Positions 32,309-42,521 of a stretch of 64,000 bases of DNA are shown in pieces; position 1 is the stretch's first letter; each line of letters starts with the position of its first letter. Position numbers and translations under genes: made by a program. Under the pieces are notes generated by a model that saw only the letters and a program-made list of their open reading frames with translations, did no database searches and had not been told where the DNA came from. Source of the DNA: Chrysogorgia sp. JL179-B06 (Eukaryota; Cnidaria; Anthozoa; Scleralcyonacea; Chrysogorgiidae); the NCBI GenBank assembly GCA_035772405.1, contig JAYKKM010000351.1, forward strand, positions 1,897,501-1,961,500, given 5' to 3'.

Positions 32309-35048
32309 TTGAAAAGATCAAGCTTGGTGATGATGTTCTATGTATCAAGCGCAACCTTGACCTGTTAAAGACAACCAAGGAGAGTGATTTTTCACCCGAG
32401 ACCTATAGAAAACTGGTTGAAGAAACTTATATTAAACGAAGGGAGTTCATTGAAAAGGAAGCTAAGTCTGCCAAAGAAATTCTAAGCCAATGTCCCTATT
32501 TGAGTGAACCATCTCATGTAAGTTACATTTAGACGGTCTATATTGAGAACTGAAGTAGTTACTGTATGTTGTTATATTTGTATAACTAAAGTAGTTGCCA
32601 TAAATGTTTGAATTAGTGCACTGACTGAATTAGTGCCCCCCCCCCCCCCTCGAGTAAGCAATGACTTACTAAGGATTTATATTGTTGAAATTCTCTTGAC
32701 TGTCGTTAAATTTTCTGTTAATATTATGTTGATCTACTTGCTGAAATTCAAATGATTTTTTGTTAAATATTTGTGTTAAAGGACACTCCACCCCCAAAAC
32801 AAGTGTTGTTTAGATTAAAGTGCTCAACTAATCCTTTTAGTTTTAGAGAAAATTGGCGTTTTTATTGTATTTTTGGTAAATTGAAGGCTGCCATTTTTGT
32901 TGATTGCAGGCGAATACGGTTGCTACCGTTAATTTTTGATGTCATGGTCTCATGGAGTGATAAACACTATGAAATCCTTCACGATAGTGTGAATAGAGAT
33001 CCTGCGCAATAGACTAAAACCATGTTATTGTCATGCTATTGTGAAGGGTTTCTTTGTATAGTGTTTCTATCACTCAATGATGACAAAAATTAATGGGAAC
33101 GACCGCATTTGCCCGCAATCAGAACAAACATGGCGACCTTCGATTTCCCAAAAATACGATAACAAAGCCAGATTTCACTGAAACTAAAAAGACTGCAGTA
33201 GGATAAAACTAATACCCATTCTCGTGTAAGGTGACAAACAACTTTCATTTAAGCAACACTTGTTTTAGGGTGTAGTGTCTCTTTAATTAAACTCTCTGCT
33301 ATTATATAAACTACTTGCTTTAGCACTCCCTACCGTATCAGTGGGAAAAATAAGTGCCGCAGACATAAATTTGAACATTTACGGTATCATGTCAAAAATT
33401 ATATTATATTAAATTTGGTTCAGGTGTGAATGGATTAACCATTTCTTCACCAAATCCAATTGTAAGAATACTGGTTTTGGTTCTTCTAATTTCATGGAAA
33501 TTGGAATTAACCTTTTGACTACTACTGTATACTGCCCAAAACCAGGCCCTTTATTTTTATTTGAGTTTCACATCAGCCTTTCAAAAAATTTGCAGTCAGG
33601 CTCTTGTTATATATGCAGTAAAAATGAGAAATTAATGGCTTTTTTGTGAACTGAAATTTTTAAAACATATTTTTTTATTTTTAGGTCAAAGAGGAACTGC
33701 AAAGAATATTGGGAAAAGAAAAGGTTAAAGAAGCACCAAAAAGAATAATGGATGGTCTGAAGTCTTTATTGAAATCGACTGAAAAACTCAACAACAATGA
33801 CATTGTTTCAGCCATTGCCATCATTGAAAAAAGAATGAAAAAGGGGAAGAACACTGAGAAAATAATAACATATCAGGATGTAAGTTTAACTTTGAAAACA
33901 TATTTTTGACTAGAAGGAAAATTTCGAGTGTTGAAAATGAAATATATACATTTTAAGACCAAACCGGGACCAGTTGTGAAAAATGCAACTTCAAGGCCTT
34001 CCAGTTGGAATTGAACCTGCGATGCTAGTGCAGTGCTCTGACCACTGAGCTATGGAAGCCGTTGCCGAGCTGGTCCCGGTTTGGTCTTAACATGTATATA
34101 TTTCAACACTCGAAATTTTCCTTCACCATAAATCCTTAGTACATACATAGTTTAGTCCAGTTAGCTCAGGTATATATGTAAAGGTTATATACCGAGACTG
34201 AGGGATATATGTTATTTATGAGACCGAGGGATATATTTAACAAATAGATTCCATTTTGCCGTTGTCTGTCATTTTTCAGTTATAGATGCACAGATGATGT
34301 CAGAACGTGGTAAGAACAAAAAAGTGGCCCACAAGATGTAGTCGAGTGGGTCACTGATGCTCTTACCACGTTCTGGCGTCCTCTGTACATCTATAACTGA
34401 AAAATGGAATCTATTTGTTTTATACAGTAAAAATTGAAATCAAACCATTCAAAAGGCTTATTAGGTCTTTGCCACTTTCTGGGGCATGAAAAAAGATAAA
34501 AGCAGTCGGCTGACGTGATCCGTGCATCTGTCCTTTAATAGATCATGGGCAACAACCAATGAGAACGAGCGTAGTGAACAGGTTATTGTATAAATATAGA
34601 TTATATAATATATATATATATACCTGAGCTCGTGGATCGAAAGTGCAGTGTAAAACAAATACTGTAGAACTTATTGAAGTTGTGTCAAATGCTAAATTAA
34701 ACATTTATTTTTTAGCAAACTACTCCTGCGTACAAACTATTCAAATCAAAGTTGGTGGAGTTTCGCATTGTTTGTACTGGCACTCCACAAGATACGAAGC
34801 AGATATTTATTTGTGGTGAAGACGATGCAATTTACGAGTGTCCCACAAACTTTTTATTAGATGCGTTATTTAATTTGATTGCATGCTATTATGTTTTCCA
34901 TGTTTCGTATCCTAATTGTTTGTATAGTTCTTTGTTGTTTCTCCAAGATGTCGGTTTGCGTTGTGTTAATTCAAGTGACTGTCGTGGTAGTAAATATAGT
35001 TCTATGTTGACAGAGGTCAAACACTTTACAAGTAAATATCTTGTTTAA
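32309..35048 (+). CDS. Three-exon 3' part of a SAMD3-like uncharacterised gene, inside a DNA element
   Basis: Exons 32309-32517, 33685-33879 and 34716-35048 have matching splice sites (ttacttag-type acceptors; GTAAGT donors at 32518 and 33880), and both internal junctions are phase 0. The predicted protein runs from LGDDVLCIKRNLDLLKT through PETYRKLVEETYIKRREFI, a Lys/Glu-rich helix (exon 2), and PTNFLLDALFNLIACYYVF to a stop at 35046-35048. The last exon resembles the C-terminus of multicopy 'sterile alpha motif domain-containing protein 3-like' proteins of fish and cnidarians (recognised from memory). No N-terminal exon or SAM domain is visible: the first exon begins mid-codon, and an in-frame stop precedes its acceptor. 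It is either captured host sequence or the element's own associated gene. All exons are open. Confidence 0.65.
32780..33282. mobile_element. MITE with TTAA duplication, in an intron
   Basis: AGGACACTCCACCCCCAAAA followed by CAAGTGTTG is mirrored at 33243-33282 (CAACACTTGTTTTAGGGTGT then AGTGTCTCT). TTAA flanks both sides (32776-32779, 33283-33286). A stretch around 32940-33080 forms a second, inner inverted match. It lies between exons 1 and 2 of the gene above. Confidence 0.85.
33915..34122. repeat. Foldback enclosing a tRNA-like sequence
   Basis: The left arm AAGGAAAATTTCGAGTGTTG…AAGACCAAACCGGGACCAG is mirrored by CTGGTCCCGGTTTGGTCTTA…CACTCGAAATTTTCCTT. Between the arms (33977-34066) sits a tRNA-like unit on the minus strand. 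Single-arm relatives lie at 53644-53735 and near 27797. Confidence 0.88.
33995..34060 (-). ncRNA. tRNA-like (tRNA-derived) unit, not a canonical tRNA
   Basis: On the minus strand GGCTTCCA opens and TGGAAGGCC closes, giving an acceptor-like stem with one bulge. TAGCTCAGTGGTCAGAGCA is an excellent A-box/D-arm, CTGC…GCAG forms a four-pair anticodon-like stem, and GGTTCAATTCC is an intact B-box. The T-stem pairs poorly and no normal variable loop fits, so it is likely a tRNA-derived repeat that may still bind TFIIIC. Confidence 0.6.
34239..34420. mobile_element. Foldback MITE in the second intron
   Basis: AACAAATAGATTCCATTTT and TTTTTCAGTTATAGATG are mirrored by CATCTATAACTGAAAAATGG and AATCTATTTGTTT. 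An inner arm AGAACGTGGTAAGA is mirrored by TCTTACCACGTTCT. Confidence 0.85.
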
Positions 35049-35217
35049 GATCTTTGAAGTTTTTATTTTTATAGTTCGTAGATATTATAATATTGTTTTA
35101 TGGAAATTATGTTTTATAGAAAGTTAGTTATGTATTTCACCTTTTTAATGTAATAAATATGTAAAGTATATTATTGTTTAATTTCTTGCAGAAAAGTGAT
35201 TTGTTCAGTATAGCAAG

Positions 35218-35545
35218 TATAACACACCTTGTGAAAGTGTGTTATAGTAACACACCACAGGTGTGTTATACTAACACACATTGCGTGTCAAAAAACACAC
35301 CTTTTTGAAAAACACATGTTAAGGTGTGTAGTTTTGGGGACAAGTAAATTACACACCAAAAGGTGTGTTACTGCTACACACCTTTGGTGCAATTACACAC
35401 CTTCTGTGTGCTGTAGTAACACACCTTTTTGTGTGTAGTAGTAACACACCTGTGTAACAACAACACACCTTTGGTGTGTAACAGTAACACGCCTGAAGGT
35501 GTGTAGTTTTGGGGACAAGGTGTGTAGTAGCTACACACTTGTTTT
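35218..35545. repeat. Right subterminal ACACACC/GGTGTGT array
   Basis: About twenty motif copies. AGGTGTGTAGTTTTGGGGAC occurs twice (about 35330 and 35495), and GTGTGTAGTAGCTACACAC lies just inside the terminus, as at the left end. Confidence 0.9.
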
Positions 35546-35561
35546 AAGAGTGTACTACTTG

Positions 35562-36842
35562 ACTTCGATCATTCAAGTAGTCTTTAAATCAAGTGCCCTC
35601 AATTCCATAAAGAACAGACAATTTTTCCAGAAGCAGTTCATGGTCCACCGTGTCGAACGCCTTACTTAGGTCTACGAAAACCGCACCTGTAAGCAAGCCT
35701 TGATCCATATTTCGGCGTATTGAGTCAGTAAATGACAACACAGCAAGTTCCGTCGAATCGGACCTTTGCGGAAACCAAATTGATAAGGATTCAATAACTG
35801 CTCTCTGGTAAGAAAATTATACAGTTGAGTATGAACTGCTCTCTCCAGAACTTTCGACGCTGCAGGTAGAACTGAAATGGGACGATAATTGTCCATGTCT
35901 TCCGCTTCACCTTTCTTAAATAACGGTATCACACGCGCCGATTTCCATTCACTAGGTACACACCCGTTCATTATTATGGTTGACAATTATGGTTGACAAT
36001 GGTTTTGCAATTATATTGGCAGAATCCTTAAGTAGTCGTGCCGGTATTTGATCAAGACCGACAGCCTTACTAGATTTGAGCTTCTTCAACTGAGCATGCG
36101 TAAAACTTTCTGTTACCTCTTCAAAGTGAAACATATTCTTTGGCTTTCTCTTTGGCGACATAATGGACTTAGCTAGAGATAATGAACGGCGACCAAACTT
36201 CTGACAAAGTCTATTTACTGTTTCAATAAAATAGCAATTAAACTTACTCGCAATTTCTTGATCGTCTGAGGTCAAAGTTCCATTTATCCGAATATTAGTT
36301 GCTTGCTTTTTCTTTCCTCCAGGCATAATTTGCTTGACAGTTTTCCAGAAATTCTTGGGATTATCGCTATTCTCGTCAATAAGCTCTCTGTTGTATTTAC
36401 TTTTAGAGTGACGGATAACATTGGTAACGCGATTACGCGAGCGTCTATAAATCATCCAATCCTCATTACTTTTAGTACGTCTTGCTTGATTTAGGAGAAA
36501 ATCACTTTGACGAATTGCTCTCTTTATTTCTCCATTCATCCATGGACAATCTTTTCCACGCACTTTTTTCTTTATAAGCGGTGCAAATTTAACCACTATG
36601 GAACAAAAACAGTCTTTAAAATTTGTCCATAGTTCATTAACAACAGCTTCAATATCGGTATTCCCAGTGGAGTCATTGGGTTTCATAACGGCATCCCAAT
36701 CAACATTATTAAGTTCTGCGCAGAAATTTTCTTGATTATAATTTGCATAATTTCTAATTGTTTTTATCTGGGCCGGAAAACGCATCCAATTTAGTTTACG
36801 TACACAAAAAGTGAGTTCATGATCACTTAAGTTTGATGTCAA
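35562..36842 (-). pseudogene. LINE reverse transcriptase, N-terminal half
   Basis: The frame 36842-35952 carries the linker between endonuclease and RT (KFAPLIKKKVRGKDCPWM, RRSRNRVTNVIRHSK, KNFWKTVKQIMPG) and the first RT blocks (KLKSSKAVGLDQIPARLLKD). It continues in 35986-35672 with PSEWKSARVIPLFKKG and NYRPISVLPAASKVLER. After a frameshift near 35670, FVDLSKAFDTVDH (motif A with catalytic Asp, about 35650) leads up to the DNA element at 35552. RT order and motifs are normal for LINEs. Confidence 0.88.
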
Positions 36843-37516
36843 TACACCAGAGGTATACTTAATATGTTCTGAGGACTATTAGTTGCAATTAGATCGATGA
36901 GCGTAGATGATTCCGGAGCTATTCGTGTAGGAGAATTTATAATCTGAGTAAAGTTTAAAGTTTTAAACAAACATTTTAGTTGTTTGCATTCGGTTTGTGA
37001 TGATTTCTTCGCTAAAAAGTCACAATTTAAGTCGCCCATCAAAATGACTTCTTTAATCTCCGTCGCGAGTATCTCGATCGTGTCAGAAAGAGCATTCATA
37101 AAATTTGGATCATGATGTTTAGAGGAACTCGGAGGTCTATAGTATGTCCCAATTAAAAATCCCCGCGACTTCGGCATTGTAACTTCAAGCCATACGCTCT
37201 CAATATCGCATTGCTCCAAATCAGTTCTTCGAATCATAGGTAAATCATCCCTCACAAACACAACTACACCACCACCCTTTGAGCTCCGGTCTTTCCTATG
37301 GATGATATAACCCGGGATGCCAATTTCCTCGTCCTTAATAGAACTGTTTAACCAAGACTCCGTAAAGGTAATGAGATGCAAGCCATTCTTCAAGTCAAAG
37401 ATAATCTGGCGAACTTCGTCAATCTTGTTTAAAAGGCTTCTAATATTTTGATGAACACATTTTAAACCACGAAGTTTGACAACATTTTCCAATTTATATA
37501 CCAGTTCAGACTTCAA
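36839..37516 (-). pseudogene. LINE apurinic endonuclease domain
   Basis: The 225-residue frame has the AP-endonuclease landmarks in order: CVHQNIRSL, TFTESWLNSS, YIIHRKDRSSKGGGVVVFV, IGTYYRPPSS, ILMGDLNCDF (metal-binding Asp/Asn) and SSTLIDLIATNSP. The usual terminal SDH follows in the next frame (LSDHELTFC, about 36825), so one frameshift near 36840 separates it from the RT frame. The N-terminal side is open upstream into the PHD-like finger with no stop between. Confidence 0.88.
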
Positions 37517-37559
37517 ATCAACAGAGTCTTGATATACTGGACTGGATTGAGGTAAAGAA

Positions 37560-37687
37560 CATAGCCGGCATATTTTGTTATTTTCAAAGGCTGCACCAAT
37601 GCATTTGAGATGGAAATCAGACTGACATTCAATACAACTTACAGCAGCTTGATTTTTCCTGAAGACTTTAAAACAACCAGCACAGGT
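37560..37687 (-). pseudogene. PHD-like zinc finger at the LINE ORF N-terminus
   Basis: In frame with the endonuclease, residues read TCAGCF, SCIECQ, FHLKCIG and ICRLC, giving Cys-x2-Cys, Cys-x2-Cys-x4-His-x2-Cys, Cys-x2-Cys, the ligand pattern of a PHD finger. Some LINE clades are known to carry such fingers. The frame is closed by a TGA just upstream unless the candidate intron at 37688-37806 is removed. Confidence 0.75.
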
Positions 37688-37806
37688 CTTTAATCAACCG
37701 TTTGAATGTTTAGTAATTTAAGATGAGAATTACCATTGCAGAACAACAAAAATAAGGAAACGGCGTTCTCTGATCAAAATATTTCACTGATTAGACGTTT
37801 ACTTAC
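37688..37806 (-). other. Candidate 119-bp intron inside the LINE
   Basis: On the minus strand, a strong donor (AAG^GTAAGT at 37806) and an acceptor AG at 37688 join a phase-0 frame (…LILCK) to the PHD-like finger (TCAGCF…). A branch-point-like TTACTAAAC lies about 30 bases before the acceptor. The polypyrimidine tract is poor. An intron inside a retrotransposon is unusual, so this needs transcript evidence. Confidence 0.35.
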
Positions 37807-37951
37807 CTTACAAAGGATTAGGATGGATAAAGCATTGAAGACCAAAGAATCGACGAACTTGTAATTGAAACGTGTATCACACCTTCGGCTTCTTACTGAA
37901 TAATGCGTTTGTGACAACACATTTCCGACCACGCAGAATTTGTGACACGCC

Positions 37952-38470
37952 CGACATGCCAGACACAACGTACTGTGAACGTTATCAGAACGTTTTTGAG
38001 TAACCTACGGAATTCGAACGTTTCTCAAACAACAATGTTTGCTATCAAATAATTTCAACATTCAAATTCAAGCAGTTGTACTAAAAGGATATTTAATCTA
38101 TACAAACATTTTTGGTACTGATAACCTAACGTTGAGGAGACGTTATACGAACGTTTTTGCCGCACGTTAGATTCCAACGTTGCTAGAACGTTCTTTCATG
38201 GTTTACGACACCTTTGTGTAATATAATACCCAACGTCCAGGAGACGTTATATGAACGTTCGTGCCGTAGATCCCAACGTTGCTACAACGTTCTTTCATGG
38301 TTTTTTACACCTCTATGTAATTTAATATAACTACGTGTAAGGAAAACAAAGTTGTCAGAACGTTGTCAGAACGTTAGGTCCGACAAAAGAAAGTTGTCAG
38401 AACGTTAGGTCCGACCTAACCAAACCACAACCTTTTACGAACGTTGTGATTACGTTGTGTGCTAGCTGGG
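37952..38470. mobile_element. MITE rich in AACGTT, inserted in the LINE
   Basis: The right end CCCAGCTAGCACACAACG (minus) and left end CCCGACATGCCAGACACAAC are diverged inverted repeats. The interior repeats AACGTT/GAACGTT every 15-40 bases in both orientations, and a CCAACGTTGCTAGAACGTTC-like block occurs twice (about 38175 and 38275). It is inserted immediately after the 2A-like motif of the LINE. No coding. Confidence 0.75.
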
Positions 38471-38831
38471 TTCTCACTGGGCCAGGATTCAACGAAATAT
38501 CATTACACTGCAGTAATGCGTTTACTAAGATAAACTCTTGGGCTAGCCAAATAACTCGACGAAACTTCAGTTCGGGTGACAATGGAACCAATGGCGTAGG
38601 CTTCGAATTCCTGACCTTCGGAAAAGTAATCGCAGGTTTACATAGCTCTTGACCCACATGAAAAACACTAACGTTGCTCGAGACAATTGATAACACATTA
38701 TTTTCTTCCAGGCGCTTCAGTTGAGCGGTAACAATAAGAATCACAAGAAAATGTACGAGTTTAGCGGAGAGCTTCAAAACACGTGTCGCCATTTTGAAAT
38801 CACTTCTGACAAACTTTAAAAATAACCTCAA
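38471..38831 (-). pseudogene. LINE N-terminal segment with 2A-like motif
   Basis: The frame starts at Met 38831, has a hydrophobic stretch (LVHFLVILIVTAQL, about residues 27-40) and ends in LLQCNDISLNPGP before entering the MITE. NPGP preceded by DISL fits the 2A ribosome-skipping consensus D(V/I)ExNPGP with Ser in place of Glu. 2A-like sequences at the N-termini of some LINE proteins and of sea-urchin NLR genes are known. The hydrophobic segment could act as a signal or anchor. The role of this segment in the element is not known to me. Confidence 0.65.
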
Positions 38832-39040
38832 AAATACTATGACTCTGCTCTACGCTCAATATTCAACGCTGAGGACACACGTACATGGAAGACAGTCTGT
38901 GTCAAGTGTAATTCGGCTCGCAGTCGACTATTGGTCCTCCCTTCTTGTTGTTTTTAAACTACACTCGTGTCCTTGGTCTTCGTGTGATTTTTCAGACTGT
39001 TTCTTTGTGTAATTGTCTGTTTGATTAGTTGCTTGTTTGT

Positions 39041-39080
39041 TAGCTTGTCTGTCTGTGACTGTCTGTCTGTCTGTCTGTCG

Positions 39081-39122
<42 letters not shown>

Positions 39123-39125
39123 TTA
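39041..39125. repeat. CTGT microsatellite
   Basis: About fifteen CTGT units with few interruptions, between the LINE 5' end and the next LINE. Confidence 0.95.
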
Positions 39126-39601
39126 CTTGTATGTTTGTTTCTGTTTTCTTTTCATTCTACTCATTTCTTTTTCCTGTTCAGTTTTTTGTACATAATTCAA
39201 ATATTGTAATAATGGATCCGCAGTAATTGGCCTTCAGCTGTTGCGGTTTTCCCAGCCTTCTAACTTGTATTTGTATGAATGTATTGACATATTGTAATCA
39301 TGTAAGGCAAAGTTTAATAAAAAAGCAGCATAGCCTGCGTCATGTGCGCGCAGGCCGACGCGCTAAATGGATTTTGTCAGAAAATGACTGTACAGATTAA
39401 ATTGTCAAGAAACTCGAAATGTAAAGCATCTATCCAAGGAAAACTCAGCTGTAATCCGCGGCTTGGTCATTTATCGCATAAGCTGTTGATTATATGAAGT
39501 GAGATCCAAAGATATTCTAAGAGATTTAAATTGGCAACCATGTGATGGAACGATCATGGAAAAAAGAAAGCATGCGTATTCATGTATAAAGTAAGGTATG
39601 G

Positions 39602-41640
39602 GTGTTTTCTATGGATCATCACTTAGATGGTTATGAATTAATGGGAGAACAGAAAAGAGGTGCAAAGATCGGCAGTAGTGGAACAATAGACAATCTGTTA
39701 ATTGACCGAATGGTCACATTAGATTGTCATAGAGGTAAACGTAATTTGAGCATGGCGTGGATTGACGTGAAAAAGGCATATGATTCCGTAGACCATGGAT
39801 GGTTAAAGAAGATGATGCAGGTGCACAGATTTCCAGTATGGTTGTGTAAAGTTATATATAACCTATGCGCAAGCTGGAACACAAAGATCGTGGTTAACAC
39901 CAAATGCGGTAAAGAGTCCTCTGGAACAATTCACTTTAACAAGGGTCTACCTCAAGGAGATGCGCTGTGCCCACGGCTATTTACGCTGTGCTTAAACCAA
40001 GTTGCCTGGAAATTGAGTTCCACCGAAGGATACAGGATATCCAAACAGATAAGCTCGAAGATAACGAATCTACTCTATGTCGATGATCTTAAATTAAAGT
40101 TTTCGCAGCATCCAAAGCGAAGTTCAGTAGAGTCCTGAAATCGACAAAAGCTGCGATGAAAGACATTGGTCTCCAATGGAACCCCAAGAAATGTAATGTA
40201 ATACACATTAGAAAGGGGGCTCAAACGCAAAAGGCTGAGGATCTGAAGCCAGATCAATCATCGGTAATAGAATATCTTAAAGAGGAGACACAGTACAAGT
40301 TTTTGGGCGTTCCAGAGAAGCTGATTCAAGAAGAGAAGTTGGTGCTAGAATGCGCAACGAAAGTCTACCTCCAAAGATTATCGATCATTTGGTCAAGCCC
40401 ATATATCCGATTACAACCGTGTCTTAGCTTCCAATCAATTTACATTGCCAATGCTCTCTTATCTCATATGTGGACACAGCACTGGCCGCTGGCAGAGTTG
40501 AGACAGATTAACAGAGACGCACGGAAGATTATCGTGGAGAGTGGTGGGAAACATCCGTTGGGATCAACGGCCCTTGTATACCTACCGAGAGACAAAGGAG
40601 GGCGTGGTCTTTGCTCTGTGGAGAACGAGTACAAGCTTAGAAATACAGATCCCACAGTACAGTTGGTTCGGGGGTTTGAAAAAAGAGCAGTTGATCAAGG
40701 CCATCAATCGTTAGTAAAGGAGGTGTTAAAATATGCTAACGAGATTGGAATCACTGTAAACTTAAGTCACCCACACCCCACCTCCAGTAACAACAAAGGG
40801 TTAAGAAACAGCTGAAGACAGCAGTTGAGGAACAGCTTCGAGATAAAATCCGAGGTGAAAAGTGGCAAGGGAAATTTATAAAATCCAGATGGGATGATGA
40901 AAATCTGAACCAAACAGGATGCTTTGCATGGTTGAAGGAGTGTAAACATACGCCCTCCCATACCATAGCTGGGATGATGGACCTCTACGAACAGTTAACT
41001 ACGACGACGTTGTACACATCACATAAAACGAAGACAAGCCAAATTGATGACGTCATGTGCAGATTGTGTGGTAAGGCCGCGGAGAGCCTTGCACATGTGT
41101 TTGCAGGGTGTTCAGCACTGGCACAAAACAAGTACCTCTCAAACACAATGCAGCCTTAAAAATCCTCTTCTTCGTGATGCTGAAGGTGACGAAGTTAGCG
41201 AGCATAGTTCCACTGTGGTACTTCCCAAACGTACCGGACCCGATTTACGAATCTGAGGATGCGCAAGCATTCTGGGATGTACCGGTGTATATGCAGAGTA
41301 CAACCATGTGACAGCGAATAGAGTAGATGCTCGGTTCGTAAATCACAAAAGTAAGAAAGTAATGGCGGTAGAGATGAGCTGTCCGTGGATTAACAACCGT
41401 GAAAAGAAAGATGAGGAGAAAACGCTAAAACGGCCCCATATGGGAACTGAAACAACAGTACCCTGGGTACCAAGTGGAACAGTACAATGTGATTATTGAT
41501 GTCCTGGGAGGATGGTCCAGAGATTTGGATACTACAATGCGCAAGATGCTGGGGCCTCGTGGAAGAGACGTACTATTAAGGATGCAGAGATCAGTGATCC
41601 CCAGTACCCTAAACATTGCACGAACATTTAAAGTCATTAC
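39602..41640 (+). mobile_element. R2/NeSL-like LINE with restriction-like endonuclease, dead
   Basis: The RT part (39602-40135) shows GEQKRGAKIGSSGTID, WIDVKKAYDSVDH (motif A), KGLPQGDALCPRLF (motif B) and LLYVDDLKL (motif C, catalytic DD). The thumb follows in 40156-40815. A CCHC knuckle CRLCGKAAESLAHVFAGC lies at about 41055-41110. Then comes a PD-(D/E)xK nuclease: AFWDVPVYMQ, NRVDARFVNHKSKKVMAVEM and SCPW (about 41265-41390), with D and E in place. This order marks the early-branching, often target-specific LINEs rather than AP-endonuclease LINEs. Frameshifts or stops near 40135, 40815, 41159, 41308 and 41499 inactivate it. The 5' region including any DNA-binding fingers is missing. Confidence 0.85.
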
Positions 41641-41778
41641 ATGAAAGCTAAGGAAGTCATTTAATATAGCCTGATTATATAAGAAGGCAAACATCACTAT
41701 GAGATAGATAATCCTTTGATATCTTTTACGATATTAGTTGGTAAATAATTTTAATGACTTTTAAACATTTAGACTTAT

Positions 41779-42178
41779 GGCCAAGTAAAAAAATAAAGTA
41801 GTTTATCGTCCCCGCCGGCATCCTTTTTTCCGGCCGCATCTAATTTATTTTTATTTTATTTGCATCGAAAATCTGTCTTGTTTTTCGGGCATATTGCGCA
41901 ACCTTCCGGCATTTTTGTGCGTTTCGGTATCTTCCGTTACCTTTCGGCAACTTTCGGGACTTTTCGGTTCATTTCTGGTTTTACACATCACAATTTGTTT
42001 TGGCGCAATCTTGTATCGAAGCAGTTGTAGAGAAATCCATTCAAAAAATAGGTTTTGGTAGGTGATGGCCAATTCGGAGAAGCCATCTTGAAAAAAAAAG
42101 GAAAAAAAAGAAAAGTGCCCGCATTCTCCTTTTTTTTAAAAGTTAGGACGATAAACTACTATATTTTTTTACTTGGCC
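41779..42178. mobile_element. 400-bp MITE
   Basis: GGCCAAGTAAAAAAATAAAG and TAGTTTATCGTCC are mirrored at 42146-42178. The flanks read TAT on both sides, a possible 3-bp duplication. The interior has short CGGCA/CTTTCGG repeats on one side. No coding. Confidence 0.88.
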
Positions 42179-42305
42179 TATTAAGTTTTAGTAGATATTC
42201 TGTTACAACAATTTGTTTTATATTAATCCTTGACAGCGACATAGGTTACGTACTTGCGCCCTATGTTACTTGTTATGTAATTAGCAATCATACGTGTCAT
42301 ACTGC

Positions 42306-42375
<70 letters not shown>

Positions 42376-42376
42376 G
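42306..42376. repeat. TAA microsatellite
   Basis: About 23 uninterrupted TAA units. Confidence 0.97.
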
Positions 42377-42521
42377 TGTTGATTAAAACGCGGATCTCCG
42401 CTACAAGATCGCCCCACCCCAAGACTTTGGATCCCCAAAAGCATGGGCCTATTAAAACGCGAGGACACCAAGTGCCGCACCTCCTTGATCCAAAAGTAGG
42501 AAGATGTATATATATGGTGAC

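Larger units (their letters stand above)
31801..35552. mobile_element. 3752-bp DNA element with ACACACC arrays at both ends
   Basis: Ends CACTCTTAAAAC…GTTTTAAGAGTG are flanked by TA on both sides. Deleting the element and one TA restores the reading frame of the host LINE RT (…NDRSQVV joined to AFQSILSEV), which fixes the boundaries and a TA target duplication. About 380 bp inside the left end and 340 bp inside the right end are packed with ACACACC/GGTGTGT motifs in both orientations, often as AAAGGTGTGT or GTAGTAGCTACACACC. The interior contains a three-exon plus-strand coding segment (32309-35048), a TTAA-flanked MITE, a tRNA-bearing foldback and another foldback. No transposase is recognised. 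Confidence 0.9.
30766..38840 (-). mobile_element. Full-length-like LINE, minus strand, twice interrupted
   Basis: Reading leftwards from about 38840: an N-terminal segment ending in a 2A-like motif, a PHD-like finger, an apurinic endonuclease, RT and a C-terminal thumb region to 30900, then an A/T-rich 3' end to about 30766. Interruptions are a MITE at 37952-38470 and a DNA element at 31801-35552. Removing them leaves about 3.8 kb. The RT carries SGVPQGSILGPLLF (about 31750) and YADDA (about 31660), with the catalytic DD present. An in-frame stop sits just after LFIDD (about 31700) and frameshifts lie near 36840 and 35670. Overall it is decayed but nearly complete. The clade (CR1/Jockey/Rex-like) is not certain. 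Confidence 0.85.
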
